Assembly (NCBI RefSeq): GCF_006783905.1
Contig: NZ_VFPE01000002.1
Location: 1,054,001 to 1,118,000, forward strand
Source of the DNA: Microbacterium kyungheense
GTDB taxonomy: Bacteria > Actinomycetota > Actinomycetes > Actinomycetales > Microbacteriaceae
Direction of reading: 5' to 3'
DNA length: 64,000 nt
Made by a program: the position numbers and the translations under genes. The notes beneath the pieces were generated by a model. It was not told the origin of the DNA. It made no database searches and was given only the letters and a program-made list of their open reading frames with translations. Below, piece after piece: positions 9,222 to 19,700 of this stretch. The stretch's first letter is position 1. Every line of letters begins with the position of its first letter.

Positions 9222-10066
9222 ACCCCGCAGCCGCCCGCCTGGAGGTGTGGGGCGATCCCATCGCGCACAGCCGCTCGCCGCAGCTGCACGCCGCCGCGTA
9301 CGAGGTGCTGGGACTCGACTGGAGCTACGGACGGCGCCGCGTGGACGAGCAGTCGTTCGGCGCCGAGCTCGCCGGGCTCGATGACACGTGGCGCGGCCTG
9401 TCGCTGACCATGCCGCTCAAGGGCGTGGCGCGCGCGGCCGCGGCCGGCCTCGACCGTCGCGCGCAGCTGACCGGAGCGGTGAACACGCTGCTCCTCGATC
9501 CTGACGGACCCCGCGGCTTCAACACCGACGTCGGCGGGATCGTCCGCTCGCTCGCCGACGACGGGCTCACCGCCGTGCCGCGCGCACGGATCATCGGTGC
9601 CGGCGCGACGGCGACCTCCGCGCTCGTCGCCCTCGGCGAACTCGGCGCGGCCGCCGTCGAGGTCGTCGCCCGACGCCCTGAGGCGGTCGAGCCGCTGACG
9701 GCCCTGGGCGGCCGTATCGGCGTGCAGGTCACGGCGGCGTCCTTCACGGCATCCACCTTCCAGGAGGTTCCCCTCACGATCGCGACGCTCCCGGGCGATG
9801 CGCCGGTGGGGGATGCCGCGGCCGACGCCCTCGCGCAGTCGGGCGGGCTGCTGCTCGACGTGGTCTACGGTCACTGGCCGACGGCGCTCTCGGCCGCGTG
9901 GGACCGGGCGGGCGCACCCGCTCGATCGGGACTCGGGATGCTGCTGCATCAGGCTCTGCTGCAGGTCAGGATCTTCCGCCACGGGGACGCCGACACCGCG
10001 CTGGACGCCGAGGACCGCGTGCTCGAGGCGATGCGCCAGGCGCTCGAAGGCCCCGCGGCGGCGTAA
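9215..10066 (+). CDS. aroE: Shikimate 5-dehydrogenase
   Basis: 283 residues from GTG 9215, overlapping the end of mltG by 7 nt; longer upstream extensions are shadows. Shikimate-binding motif GDPIAHSRSPQLH is at about 13-25, the catalytic Lys lies in SLTMPLKG, and the GAVNTLL strand follows. The NADP-binding segment is IIGAGATATSALVAL, and GLGMLLHQALLQ closes the protein. It reduces 3-dehydroshikimate to shikimate with NADPH. It opens the aro cluster aroE-aroC-aroK-aroB. Confidence 0.93.
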   Translation: MLNPAAARLEVWGDPIAHSRSPQLHAAAYEVLGLDWSYGRRRVDEQSFGAELAGLDDTWRGLSLTMPLKGVARAAAAGLDRRAQLTGAVNTLLLDPDGPRGFNTDVGGIVRSLADDGLTAVPRARIIGAGATATSALVALGELGAAAVEVVARRPEAVEPLTALGGRIGVQVTAASFTASTFQEVPLTIATLPGDAPVGDAAADALAQSGGLLLDVVYGHWPTALSAAWDRAGAPARSGLGMLLHQALLQVRIFRHGDADTALDAEDRVLEAMRQALEGPAAA

Positions 10067-10084
10067 CCGGCGCCCGGGGCGTGG

Positions 10085-10090
10085 GAGACT
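10085..10090 (+). promoter_or_regulatory. -10-like box of aroC, leaderless geometry
   Basis: GAGACT (a one-base variant of TAGACT) begins exactly 12 nt before the aroC ATG. No Shine-Dalgarno sequence is evident. Confidence 0.4.
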
Positions 10091-10096
10091 GGAGCA

Positions 10097-11341
10097 ATGC
10101 TCCGCGTGCTCACGGCCGGCGAATCCCACGGCCCCGAACTCGTCGCCGTCATGGAGGGTCTGCCTGCGGGCGTCCCGATCTCTCGCGCCGCGATCCAGGA
10201 GGATCTCGCGCGCCGCAAGCTCGGCTACGGCCGCGGCTCGCGCATGAAGTTCGAAGAGGACGAGCTGACGATCTCGTCGGGCGTCCGCCACGGCTACACG
10301 CTCGGCAGCCCCATCGCGCTGCGCATCGGCAACACCGAGTGGCCCAAGTGGGTCGAGGTGATGAGCCCCGAGCCCGTCGAGCTCACCGACAAGTCCCGCG
10401 GTCGCGGCGCTGCGCTGACACGTCCCCGGCCCGGCCACGCCGACCTCGTCGGCATGCAGAAGTACGGCTTCGACGAGGCCCGCCCGATCCTCGAGCGCGC
10501 GAGTGCCCGCGAGACGGCTGCGCGCGTCGCACTGGGCGCGCTGGCCCGTGCCTTCCTCGGCGAGCTCGGCATCCGCCTGGTCAGCCACACGCTGTCCATC
10601 GGTCCCGTCCAGGTGCCGGCCGGGTCCGCGCTGCCGACCCCCGACGACGTCGACGCCCTCGACGCCGACCCGCTGCGGTGCTTCGACCCGGCCACCAGCG
10701 CCGCCATGGTCGAAGAGGTCGATGCGGCCAAGAAGGACGGCGACACGCTCGGCGGCATCGTCGAGGTGCTCGCGTACGGCCTGCCTCCGGGGCTCGGCTC
10801 GCACGTGCACTGGGACCGCCGCCTCGACGCGAAGCTCGCGCAGGCCCTCATGAGCATCCAGGCCATCAAGGGGGTCGAAGTCGGCGACGGCTTCGAGACC
10901 ACCCGACGCCGCGGATCGGCCGCGCACGACGAGCTCTACACCGCCGAGGACGGCATCACGCGCTCCAGCGACAAGGCGGGCGGCACCGAAGGCGGGATGT
11001 CGACCGGCACCGTGCTGCGGGTGCGCGCCGGCATGAAGCCGATCGCCACCGTCCCCCGCGCGCTGCACACGGTCGACGTCGCGACCGGCGATTCCGCACA
11101 GGCCCACCACCAGCGTTCCGACGTGTGCGCCGTCCCCGCCGCGGGCGTCGTGGCCGAGGCGATGGTCGCGGTCGTGCTGGCCGAGGTCGTGCTGGAGAAG
11201 TTCGGCGGCGACAGCGTCGCCGAGACCCGCCGCAACCTCGAGGGCTACCTCGCGGCGATCCCCGACGCCCTGCGCACCGCAGCCGAGAGCGACGCCGCCC
11301 TGACGGGCGACGTCGCTGTCAGCCATGACCTCGCCCTCTGA
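10097..11341 (+). CDS. aroC: Chorismate synthase
   Basis: 414 residues, normal for the family. Signature segments are [18 protein letters not shown] near the start, [44 protein letters not shown] and [10 protein letters not shown] (the longer ones seen as adjacent motifs). It makes chorismate from EPSP using reduced FMN without net redox change. It overlaps aroK by 17 nt. Actinobacterial chorismate synthases are monofunctional, depending on a separate flavin reductase. Confidence 0.97.
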   Translation: MLRVLTAGESHGPELVAVMEGLPAGVPISRAAIQEDLARRKLGYGRGSRMKFEEDELTISSGVRHGYTLGSPIALRIGNTEWPKWVEVMSPEPVELTDKSRGRGAALTRPRPGHADLVGMQKYGFDEARPILERASARETAARVALGALARAFLGELGIRLVSHTLSIGPVQVPAGSALPTPDDVDALDADPLRCFDPATSAAMVEEVDAAKKDGDTLGGIVEVLAYGLPPGLGSHVHWDRRLDAKLAQALMSIQAIKGVEVGDGFETTRRRGSAAHDELYTAEDGITRSSDKAGGTEGGMSTGTVLRVRAGMKPIATVPRALHTVDVATGDSAQAHHQRSDVCAVPAAGVVAEAMVAVVLAEVVLEKFGGDSVAETRRNLEGYLAAIPDALRTAAESDAALTGDVAVSHDLAL

Positions 11342-11855
11342 CGCCGTCGTGCTGATCGGCCCGATGGGGGCCGGCAAGACCAGCATCGGCAAGAAGGCCG
11401 CGCGCGCCCTGGGTGTGCCGTTCTTCGACACCGACGCGGCCGTGGTTCGCGACCACGGTCCGATCGAGCGGCTGTTCGCCGAGCACGGCGAGGCGCACTT
11501 CCGCGCGCTGGAGCGGGCCGCGGTGAGCGAAGGACTCGCCACGGGCGGCGTGGTCTCGCTCGGCGGCGGAGCGGTGACCCATCCCGAGACGCGGGCCGAA
11601 CTCGCCCAGCGCCGCGTCGTGCTGCTCACGGTCGCACCCCGCGTCGTCGCGGGCCGCGTGCGCGATTCCAGCCGCCCGCTGCTGCAGGGCGAGGACGCGA
11701 TCGAACGATGGACGGCGATCTACGAAGAGCGCCGCCCCGTGTACGAGGAGCTCGCCGACGTGACGTTCGACACGTCGAGCGGCCCCATCCAAGACATCGT
11801 CGATGCGCTCGTCGCGTGGGTGCGCGGCGAGCACGACCAGGAGGAGACGGCATGA
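11325..11855 (+). CDS. aroK: Shikimate kinase
   Basis: 176 residues. The P-loop [13 protein letters not shown] is at about 9-21, the shikimate-binding FFDTDAAV at about 32-39, the GGGAV loop at about 81-85, and the lid/adenine region with R-x-P-L (SSRPLLQ) follows. It phosphorylates shikimate at the 3-OH with ATP. The start lies within the end of aroC, and the stop overlaps the aroB ATG by 4 nt, which suggests translational coupling. Confidence 0.95.
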   Translation: MTSPSDAVVLIGPMGAGKTSIGKKAARALGVPFFDTDAAVVRDHGPIERLFAEHGEAHFRALERAAVSEGLATGGVVSLGGGAVTHPETRAELAQRRVVLLTVAPRVVAGRVRDSSRPLLQGEDAIERWTAIYEERRPVYEELADVTFDTSSGPIQDIVDALVAWVRGEHDQEETA

Positions 11856-12928
11856 CGGATGCCACGACCATCACCGTGCGCGGAGACGCCAGCTACGACA
11901 TCACCGTGGGGCGCGGCATCCTCTCGTCCCTCGGCGCCGCGCTGCCGCCCGCCGCGCGCAAGGTGCTCGTGATCCACCCGCCGACCCTCGCGGAGCAGGC
12001 GGAGCGCCTGCGCGCGCAGCTCGTCGGCGACCGCGAGGTGCTGCTCGCCGAGATCCCCGACGCCGAGGCGGGCAAGCGCATCGAGGTGGCAGCGTTCTGC
12101 TGGCAGGTCATGGGCAAGGCGGACTTCACCCGCACCGACGCCGTCATCGGCTTCGGCGGCGGGGCGGTGACCGACCTCGCGGGGTTCGTCGCCGCAACGT
12201 GGCTGCGCGGCGTCGAGGTCGTGCAGGTGCCGACGACGGTCCTCGGCATGGTCGACGCCGCCGTCGGCGGCAAGACCGGGGTCAACACCGCCGAGGGCAA
12301 GAACCTCGTGGGCGCGTTCTGGGCCCCGCGCGCCGTGCTGTGCGACCTCGACCTGCTCGACAGCCTCTCGCGCAACGAGCGCGTGGCCGGGTACGCCGAG
12401 GTCGTGAAGGCCGGCTTCATCTGGGCGCCCGAGATCCTCGATCTGGTCGAGGCCGACCCCGAGACGGCCGTGGATCCGCAGAGCGCGGCGTTCCGTCGCA
12501 CCATCGAGCTGGCGATCGAGATGAAGGCGCGCGTCGTCGGCGAGGACCTGCGCGAGGCGGGGCTGCGCGAGATCCTCAACTACGGCCACACGCTCGGGCA
12601 CGCCATCGAGCATGCCGAGCGCTACCGGTGGCGGCACGGCGCGGCGATCTCGGTGGGCATGGTGTTCGCCGCCGAGCTGTCGCGACTGGCCGGCCGGCTT
12701 CCGGATGCCGCAGCCCAGCGCCACCGCGACATCCTCGACTCGCTCGGACTGCCGACGAGCTACCGCCCGGGCGCCTGGCCGCAGCTGCTGTCGACCATGC
12801 AGCGCGACAAGAAGAGCCGTGGCGGGATGCTGCGCTTCATCGTGCTCGACGACATCGCGAAGCCGACGGTGCTGCAGGCGCCGGATGAGTCGCTGCTGTT
12901 CGCGGCATACCAGGAGGTCGCGGGATGA
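11852..12928 (+). CDS. aroB: 3-Dehydroquinate synthase
   Basis: 358 residues from ATG 11852 (MTDATTITV...), in the coupling overlap with aroK; GAGGAG lies upstream. NAD- and metal-binding motifs seen are FGGGAVTDLAGFVAATWLRG (two adjoining parts), VPTTVLGMVDAAVGGKTG, KNLVGAFWAP, and the zinc ligands in NYGHTLGHAIEH and the later HGAAISVGM segment. It converts DAHP to 3-dehydroquinate, the second step of the shikimate pathway. Its stop overlaps the next gene by 4 nt. Confidence 0.97.
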   Translation: MTDATTITVRGDASYDITVGRGILSSLGAALPPAARKVLVIHPPTLAEQAERLRAQLVGDREVLLAEIPDAEAGKRIEVAAFCWQVMGKADFTRTDAVIGFGGGAVTDLAGFVAATWLRGVEVVQVPTTVLGMVDAAVGGKTGVNTAEGKNLVGAFWAPRAVLCDLDLLDSLSRNERVAGYAEVVKAGFIWAPEILDLVEADPETAVDPQSAAFRRTIELAIEMKARVVGEDLREAGLREILNYGHTLGHAIEHAERYRWRHGAAISVGMVFAAELSRLAGRLPDAAAQRHRDILDSLGLPTSYRPGAWPQLLSTMQRDKKSRGGMLRFIVLDDIAKPTVLQAPDESLLFAAYQEVAG

Positions 12929-13455
12929 CCGCTGCGGCGGTGCGTCGCGTCCGGGCCGACGAGTGGCCCGAGGTGCGCGCGCTCCGCCTGGAGTCGACGA
13001 GCGACCCCGACGCGGCCATCGCGTTCCTGGAGACGCCCGAGCAGGTGGCGGCGCGGCCCGACGACTTCTGGAGGGACCGCACGGCGCGCGCGGCCGAGAG
13101 CGAGGTCGCCGCGCAGTTCGTCGCAGAGGCCGAGGGCGTCTGGGTCGCGAGCCTCTCGGTGCTCATCCGCGCCACCGGGCAGAAGGACCACCTCGGCCGC
13201 TACGTCGACGACCGTCGTGCCGACGCGGTGGGCGTCTACGTGAACCCCGCCTACCGCGGCACGGGCACCGTGGACGCGCTGTTCGACGCGGCCGCCGCGT
13301 GGGCGGCATCCCAGGGACTTCGTCGTCTCACGCTCGATGTGCACGCCGACAACGCCCGAGCGCAGGCCGCGTACCGGCGCAACGGCTTCTCGCCCACGGG
13401 CGTGACGTTCACCGGCCCCATCGGTCCCGAGCTGGAGATGGCACGCCCGCTCTGA
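12925..13455 (+). CDS. GNAT family N-acetyltransferase
   Basis: 176 residues, start ATG overlapping the aroB stop (ATGA). The acetyl-CoA motif A is visible as GVYVNPAYRGTGTVDALF near 108-125 and motif B as HADNARAQAAYRRNGF near 148-163, typical of RimI-like GNATs. The substrate cannot be told from sequence. It is translationally coupled to aroB but is not a known shikimate enzyme, so the link is likely positional. It and the next gene separate aroB from aroQ. Confidence 0.85.
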   Translation: MTAAAVRRVRADEWPEVRALRLESTSDPDAAIAFLETPEQVAARPDDFWRDRTARAAESEVAAQFVAEAEGVWVASLSVLIRATGQKDHLGRYVDDRRADAVGVYVNPAYRGTGTVDALFDAAAAWAASQGLRRLTLDVHADNARAQAAYRRNGFSPTGVTFTGPIGPELEMARPL

Positions 13456-13536
13456 CCGGACAGGCGTGCCGATGCGCTCCGGGCGTTCGAGAGGCTTCAC
13501 GCCGATGAGGTGATGCGGTGCAGGGGAGGGCACTGC

Positions 13537-13542
13537 CAGACT
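13537..13542 (+). promoter_or_regulatory. Candidate -10 box of the MFS gene
   Basis: CAGACT resembles the TAGACT boxes found elsewhere in the window. It predicts a leader of about 37 nt before ATG 13586, which has a GAAGGAG ribosome site. Confidence 0.3.
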
Positions 13543-13585
13543 GTCGCCGCGCGGCAGATGCGCGCCCGTCGAAGGGAGTCCTCGC

Positions 13586-15175
13586 ATGAGTGCCACCACG
13601 AACGCCCCCGCGAAGTCCGGCGCGATCCTCTCGACCCTCATCCTCGTCGCCGCCGTCGCGAACCTGCCGCTGTCGGTGGCGAACGTCGCCCTCCCCGACA
13701 TCGGCGAGGCCTTCGACGCCTCGCAGACGCAGCTGAACCTGGTCGCGGTCGGCTATTCGCTGGGCCTGGCCGCCTCGGTGCTGTGGCTCGGGGCGGTGGG
13801 CGACCGCTACGGCCGCAAGATGATGCTGCTGATCGGCGTGCTCCTCTCGCTGCCGGCCGGGCTGGTCGCGGCGTTCGCGCCGACCATCGACGTCTTGATC
13901 GTCGCGCGCATCGTCGGCGGGCTCGCCGCGGGCATGGCGTATCCGACGACGCTGGCGCTCATCACGGCGCTGTGGTCCGGCGCGGCGCGCACGCGATCGA
14001 TCGCGCTGTGGTCGGCGACGGGCGGAGCGATCTCGGCCCTCGGCCCGCTGCTGTCCGGCGTGCTGCTGGAGTTCTTCCACTGGGGGTCGGTCTTCCTCCT
14101 GACGATCCCGCTGATCCTCGTCGCGATCCCGCTCGTCATCAAGGTGGTGCCGAGCCACGTGAACGAGTCGACGGATCCGGTCGACAACCTGGGCGGGTTC
14201 TTGTCGGTGATCCTCGTGGGCGGACTCATCCTGGCCATCAACTTCGCCGCCGTGCCGGACGCCGGAACGCTGGTGCTGGGCCTCGTCATCATCGGGGCGG
14301 CCGCGCTCATCGCCTTCGTCATCCGGCAGCGCAAGGCGAAGAACCCGCTGTACGACCTCACCATCGCAGCGCGGCCGATCTTCTGGGTCGCCGCATGCGC
14401 CGGCATCATCGTGTTCGGCGCACTCATGGGCGCGATGTTCATCGGGCAGCAGTACCTGCAGAACGTCCTCGGCTACTCGACGCTCGAGTCGGGGTTCGCG
14501 ATCCTCCCGGCCGCGATCTTCATGGTGCTGCTGGCGCCCCGGTCGGCGAAGCTGGTCGAGACCCGCGGCGCGCGGTTCACCCTGCTCGTCGGCTATGTCG
14601 CCGTGCTGCTGGGCTTCCTCACGATGCTGGTGCTGTGGACCGGCAGCGCCGGGTATTGGGCGGTGGGCCTCGGGTACGCGTTCGTCGGCGCCGGCGTGGG
14701 GCTCGCCGGCACCCCCGCGTCGCATTCGCTCACGGGCGCCGTGCCGGTGCGCAGAGCGGGCATGGCGTCAGGCACGGCGGATCTGCAGCGCGACCTCGGC
14801 GGCGCCATCATGCAGTCCATCCTGGGCGCCCTGCTCACGGCGGGGTACGCCGCCTCCGCCGCGAAGCTCATCGGGGACGCGCCCGACGCGGACCAGATCA
14901 CCGCGTCCGTGCAGAGCCAGCTCACGAAGTCGTTCGCCAGCGCAGCCAACGTCGCACAGCAGTACCCCCAGTACTCCGATGCGATCATCAAGGCCGCCAG
15001 GGAGTCGTTCGAACAGGGCCAGACATGGGCGTACCTCGCCGGGATCATCGCCGTGGCGATCGGCGCCGTGCTGGTGTTCTTCGCGTTCCCGAAGTTCGAG
15101 CGCGAGAAGGCCCTGCTGGCGCAGTACCGCGCCGAGGACGAGCAGCCGTCACCGAGGGCGCCGTCCGCCGCGTGA
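13586..15175 (+). CDS. MFS transporter, DHA2-type (14 membrane segments)
   Basis: 529 residues with a GAAGGAG site before ATG 13586. About 14 hydrophobic segments are visible. Motif A GDRYGRK lies after the second segment and a motif C-like stretch GGAISALGPLLSGVLLE in the fifth, as in EmrB/QacA drug:proton antiporters. A large extracytoplasmic loop (about 430-475, AAKLIGDAPDADQITASVQ...) precedes the last helix; such loops are common in actinobacterial DHA2 members. The charged C-terminus is cytoplasmic. The substrate is unknown. It has its own short upstream gap and probable promoter, so it may be expressed apart from aroB. Confidence 0.9.
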   Translation: MSATTNAPAKSGAILSTLILVAAVANLPLSVANVALPDIGEAFDASQTQLNLVAVGYSLGLAASVLWLGAVGDRYGRKMMLLIGVLLSLPAGLVAAFAPTIDVLIVARIVGGLAAGMAYPTTLALITALWSGAARTRSIALWSATGGAISALGPLLSGVLLEFFHWGSVFLLTIPLILVAIPLVIKVVPSHVNESTDPVDNLGGFLSVILVGGLILAINFAAVPDAGTLVLGLVIIGAAALIAFVIRQRKAKNPLYDLTIAARPIFWVAACAGIIVFGALMGAMFIGQQYLQNVLGYSTLESGFAILPAAIFMVLLAPRSAKLVETRGARFTLLVGYVAVLLGFLTMLVLWTGSAGYWAVGLGYAFVGAGVGLAGTPASHSLTGAVPVRRAGMASGTADLQRDLGGAIMQSILGALLTAGYAASAAKLIGDAPDADQITASVQSQLTKSFASAANVAQQYPQYSDAIIKAARESFEQGQTWAYLAGIIAVAIGAVLVFFAFPKFEREKALLAQYRAEDEQPSPRAPSAA

Positions 15176-15183
15176 AGCGACGG

Positions 15184-15189
15184 TAGGGT
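15184..15189 (+). promoter_or_regulatory. -10 box of aroQ, leaderless geometry
   Basis: TAGGGT begins exactly 12 nt before the GTG of aroQ. No Shine-Dalgarno sequence intervenes. Confidence 0.5.
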
Positions 15190-15195
15190 GGGCCG

Positions 15196-15654
15196 GTGAC
15201 CACGCCGCGCCGCCTGCTCCTCGTCAACGGACCGAACCTCAACCTGCTCGGCACGCGCGAACCCGAGATCTACGGCACGCACACCCTCGCCGACGTCGAG
15301 AAGACGACGGTGGATGCCGCCGCCCGGCGCGGCTTCGACGTCCGGGCGGTGCAGAGCAACCACGAGGGCGTGCTGCTGGACGCGATCCACGCGGCGCGCG
15401 AGGACTGCGCCGGCATCGTCATCAATCCGGGCGGGCTCACCCACACCTCCGTCGTCCTGCGCGATGCGCTGTCGGCCGTCGGCCTGCCGGTGGCCGAGGT
15501 GCACATCTCGGACGTGAGGGCGCGCGAGGAGTTCCGCCACCACTCGTACGTGGCCGATGTCGCCGTCGTGCACGTCGTGGGCGAGGGCGTCGCGGGGTAC
15601 GGCACCGCGGTCACGCGCCTGATCGACATCCTGACGGGCCAGGCCGAGGGCTGA
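15196..15654 (+). CDS. aroQ: Type II 3-dehydroquinate dehydratase
   Basis: 152 residues, normal for the dodecameric type II enzyme. All family motifs are present: LLVNGPNLNLLGTREPEIYG near 8-27 (with the catalytic Tyr), VQSNHEGVLLDAIHAA, VINPGGLTHTSVVLRDAL and EVHISDVRAREEFRHHSY (with the active-site His). It dehydrates 3-dehydroquinate to 3-dehydroshikimate. It completes the local shikimate set with aroB, aroE, aroK and aroC; aroA and the DAHP synthase are not in the window. Confidence 0.96.
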   Translation: MTTPRRLLLVNGPNLNLLGTREPEIYGTHTLADVEKTTVDAAARRGFDVRAVQSNHEGVLLDAIHAAREDCAGIVINPGGLTHTSVVLRDALSAVGLPVAEVHISDVRAREEFRHHSYVADVAVVHVVGEGVAGYGTAVTRLIDILTGQAEG

Positions 15655-15681
15655 CGAATCCGCTCGCGGCGAGGCATCCCG

Positions 15682-15687
15682 TAGAAT
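15682..15687 (+). promoter_or_regulatory. -10 box of the efp-nusB unit
   Basis: TAGAAT matches TANNNT well. It predicts a transcript start near 15694 and a leader of about 66 nt before the efp ATG. Confidence 0.5.
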
Positions 15688-15760
15688 GTCCTGTCGGCGG
15701 TGCGCCATCGCGCGTGCCGGCCCCGCATGACTTTCCCTGACGAACGGACAGAATCACCTC

Positions 15761-16321
15761 ATGGCTTCCACCGCAGACATCAAGAACGGCGTCGTCCTCA
15801 GCATCGACGGACAGCTGTGGAGCGTGGTCGAGTTCCAGCACGTCAAGCCCGGCAAGGGCGGCGCGTTCGTCCGCACGAAGCTCAAGAACGTGGTCTCGGG
15901 CAAGGTCGTCGACCGCACGTACAACGCGGGCGCGAAGATCGAGATCGAGAACGTCGACCGCCGCGACTTCACCTACCTGTACAACGACGGCGAAGGCTTC
16001 GTCTTCATGGACGTCGCCGATTACGACCAGCTCACGGTCGGCGCCGCGACGGTGGGCGACGCGGCGCACTTCCTGCTCGAGAACCAGCAGGTGCAGATCG
16101 CGCTCAACAACGGCAACCCGCTGTACATCGAGCTGCCGGCATCCGTCATCCTCGAGATCACGTACACCGAGCCCGGCCTGCAGGGCGACCGTTCGTCGGC
16201 CGGCACCAAGCCCGCCACGCTCGAGACCGGCTACGAGATCCAGGTGCCGCTGTTCCTCGAGACCGGCACCAAGGTCAAGGTCGACACCCGCACGGGCGAG
16301 TACCTCGGCCGCGAGAAGTAA
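15761..16321 (+). CDS. efp: Elongation factor P
   Basis: 186 residues, full length. The N-terminal KOW-like domain carries the tip loop [17 protein letters not shown] (about 28-44), whose Lys is the tip residue that reaches the peptidyl transferase centre. Two OB-type domains follow, ending [14 protein letters not shown] relieves stalling at polyproline stretches. No EpmA- or YmfI-type modifying enzyme is in the window. nusB begins 3 nt after its stop, so the two form an operon. Confidence 0.98.
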   Translation: MASTADIKNGVVLSIDGQLWSVVEFQHVKPGKGGAFVRTKLKNVVSGKVVDRTYNAGAKIEIENVDRRDFTYLYNDGEGFVFMDVADYDQLTVGAATVGDAAHFLLENQQVQIALNNGNPLYIELPASVILEITYTEPGLQGDRSSAGTKPATLETGYEIQVPLFLETGTKVKVDTRTGEYLGREK

Positions 16322-16324
16322 GGC

Positions 16325-16735
16325 GTGAGCGCCCGCTCGAAGGCGCGCAAGCGCGCGCTCGACATCCTGTTCCAGGCCGACGTCCGCGGTGAGCAGCCCG
16401 CGACGATCCTCGCCGCCGAGGCCAAGCGCGCCGCGGGCGAGCCCGCCCGTCAGGCGTCATGGCTGTACGCGCGCGACATCGTCGACGGCGTGATCGACAA
16501 CCGCGAAGCCATCGACGAGCAGATCACGACGTTCGCGAAGGACTGGACGCTCGCCCGCATGCCCGCGGTCGATCGCGCCGTGCTGCGCATCGGCGTGTGG
16601 GAGATCCTGTACAACGACGAGGTCCCCACCGCGGTCGCCATCGACGAGGCGGTCGAGCTCGCCAAGGAGTTCTCGACCGACGAGTCGGGCGCCTTCGTCC
16701 ACGGCGTCCTCGCCAACATCGCCCGCGCATCCTGA
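16325..16735 (+). CDS. nusB: Transcription antitermination factor NusB
   Basis: 136 residues from GTG 16325. The NusB fold is recognisable from SARSKARKRALDILFQADVRG at the N-terminus (read in parts), YARDIVDGVIDN, WTLARMPAVDRAVLRIGVWE and PTAVAIDEAVELAKEFSTDESGAFVHGVL (in parts). It binds boxA RNA with S10 (NusE) and aids rRNA antitermination. The efp-nusB pairing is standard. In many related genomes pyrR follows directly; here three other genes intervene. Confidence 0.97.
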   Translation: MSARSKARKRALDILFQADVRGEQPATILAAEAKRAAGEPARQASWLYARDIVDGVIDNREAIDEQITTFAKDWTLARMPAVDRAVLRIGVWEILYNDEVPTAVAIDEAVELAKEFSTDESGAFVHGVLANIARAS

Positions 16736-16784
16736 CCCTCCCGCACCGGGCCCCGTGTCCGCGGGTGTTGGCAGGATGGATGCC

Positions 16785-19700
16785 GTGACCCCGCCGAACG
16801 CCGCGCCGCCGTTCATCGACCCGGCGCACATCCGGCGGTTCACCGACGGCGGCACGTACGAGCGCGGCGTCGCCTACTTCGCCGACGGCGCCGTCCAGCA
16901 GCTGACGTGGGATCCGTTCACCTCGGTGCTCGAAGCGAGCGTCGCAGGAAGCGGCCGAGACGCGTACCGCTGCCGCATCCGGCTGGACCCGCAGCGGACC
17001 GACAGGCCGATCGCGGCGACATCGTGCACGTGCCCCGTCCAGTTCGACTGCAAGCACACGGTCGCGGTGCTGTTGGCGGCGAACCGGCTCGCGCGGCAGG
17101 CGCCCGCGGCGTCGTCCGAGACCGCGTGGCGCAGCGTGTTCGCTCCCGCCGTCGCGCCCGTCCACGACCGCACGCCGCTGGCGCTCGGGGTGGAGCTGCG
17201 CCAGCGGGTGCGCCGCGGCACCTCGAACTGGGCGCCGGCGCGCATCGAGACGGCCACTGCGCGCGGCCTCCACCAGTTCGGCGCCGACGTGCTGGTGGGC
17301 CTGCGCCCGCTGCAGCGCTCCGGCCGGTCGGCGGCGTGGATCAAGGGCGGCGTCTCGTGGGACGCGCTGCGACGCCCGTCGACGGCCTTCGATCCGGCGC
17401 AGGCGCGGTGGTTCGCCGAGCTGCACAGCATCGGGCGCGACGTGCGGTCGTTCGGGGCGTTCTCGGACGTGTCGGAGTGGCTGACCCTCGACGACATCGA
17501 GTCGAGCCTGCTGTGGCCGCACCTCGCCGCCGCCGCGGACCGCGGCATTCCCGTCGTCCCGACCCGGCGCGGCACGACCGTCGCGCTGGCCGAGACGGCG
17601 TCCGTGTCGGTCCAGGCGCGACGCACCGGCGGCGGCGTGGAGGTCGCGCCGGTGGTCGTCCTGGACGGCGAGCGGATCGCGGCGGCGGAGCTTCGCCCGG
17701 TCGGGCGCACCGGCCTCTACCGCTTCGCCGTCCAGCACGACCGCATCGACCTCCTGCTGGCCGAAGTGGCGCTGCCCGACCCCGTGCCGGCGCTCCTGGC
17801 CGCCCGTGAGGCGGTCACCGTGCCACCGGACGACGCCGCGGAGTTCGTGCGCGACCACCTGCCGCGGCTCGCGCGGCGCGTCGAGGTCGCCGCCCCCGGC
17901 ATCGAGGTCGCGCCCGCGGCACCTCCTCGGCTCCTGGTGTCCGCGCGCTTCGACGAGGGCCACCGCATCGTGTTCACCGTCGCCTGGCGCTACGGCGGGG
18001 CGCTCGTCGGGCTCGACGGCTCCGGCGAGCGCGACGGAGCGCCTGGCTTGCTCGACGACGACCGGGACCCGGCCGCAGAGCTCGCGATCCGCGACCGCGT
18101 GGAGGCGCTGTGGCACGAGGCGTCGCCCGTGGGGTTCACGGCGGCCGGCACCCTGACGGGGCTGGACTCCGCGGAGTTCTCGGCCGTGCTGCTGCCGCTG
18201 CTGGAGGCCGACCCCGATGTGGATGTCGAGCTGTCGGGGGAGCGGCCGCGCTATCGCGAACTGGCCGGTGACCCGCGGATCGAGATCAGCACCGTCGAGA
18301 CGGCCGACGCGGACTGGTTCGACCTCGGCGTGGTCGTCTCCATCGACGGCCGCACGATCCCGTTCGGGACGCTGTTCACCGCGCTGTCGCGCGGACGCAA
18401 GCGGATCATGCTGAGCGATGGGGCGTACTTCTCGCTGTCGCATCCCGCGCTGCAGCGACTGCGGGATCTGATCGACGAAGCGGGCGAACTCGACGAGTGG
18501 GAGACCGGGCCGCGCATCAGCCGGTACCAGACCGCACTGTGGGCGGACTTCGAGGATCTGGCCGACGAGGCGCAGCCGGCGGTGTCGTGGCGGGCGACCG
18601 TCGAGGCGCTCCGCGACGTCGATTCGGTGCCGTCCACGCCCCTCCCGTCCGGGCTCGACGCCGAGCTGCGCCCGTACCAGCGGACCGGGTTCGAGTGGCT
18701 CGCCTTCCTGTGGCAGCACCGCCTGGGCGGCATCCTCGCCGACGACATGGGGCTCGGCAAGACGCTGCAGCTGCTCGCGCTGGTCGCACACGCGGTCGAG
18801 CAGGACGAACGACGGCCGTTCCTCGTGGTGGCGCCGACCTCGGTCCTGTCGACGTGGCGCACCGAGGCGGCGCGCTTCACGCCCGGGCTGCGCGTCGCGG
18901 TGGTCGACGCGACGCGCAGGAAGCGCGGGATGACGGTCGCACAGGCGGCGGCCTCCGCGGATCTCGTCGTGACGTCGTACACGCTGCTGCGGCTCGACGA
19001 GGCCGAGTTCGCGGCGGTCGAGTGGGCCGGACTCATCCTCGACGAGGCGCAGTTCGTGAAGAACAGCCAGACGAAGGTGTACCGGGCCGCGCGCGACCTC
19101 AGCGCCGACGTCGTCTTCGCCATCACCGGCACACCGATGGAGAACAGCCTCACCGAGCTGTGGGCGCTGCTGTCGCTGACCGCCCCGGGCCTGTTCGCGT
19201 CCGCACGGCGGTTCCGCGAGGAGTACGTCGGGCCCATCGAGAAGGGCAAGGTGCCCGAGAACCAGGAGGGCGGCGAGTACCGCGCCGGACGCCTGGCCCG
19301 GCTGCGCCGCCGCATCCGCCCCCTCGTGCTGCGGCGCACGAAAGAACTGGTCGCCGCCGACCTGCCGCCCAAGCAGGAGCAGGAGGTGCGCATCGAGCTC
19401 GGCGCCGCGCACCGGGCTCTCTACGACACCGTGCTGCAGCGCGAGCGGCAGAAGGTGCTGGGGCTGCTGGACGACCTCGACCGCAACCGCTTCATCGTGT
19501 TCCGCTCGCTCACGCTGCTGCGCATGCTGGCGCTCGCGCCCGAGCTCGTCGATCCCGCGCACGCGCACATCGCCCCGAGCAAGCTGGGCGCGATGTTCGA
19601 ACAGCTGGACGAGATCCTCGCCGAGGGGCATCGCGCACTGGTGTTCAGCCAGTTCACGTCGTTCCTGGGGCTGGCCGCCGCCGAACTCGAGGCACGCGGC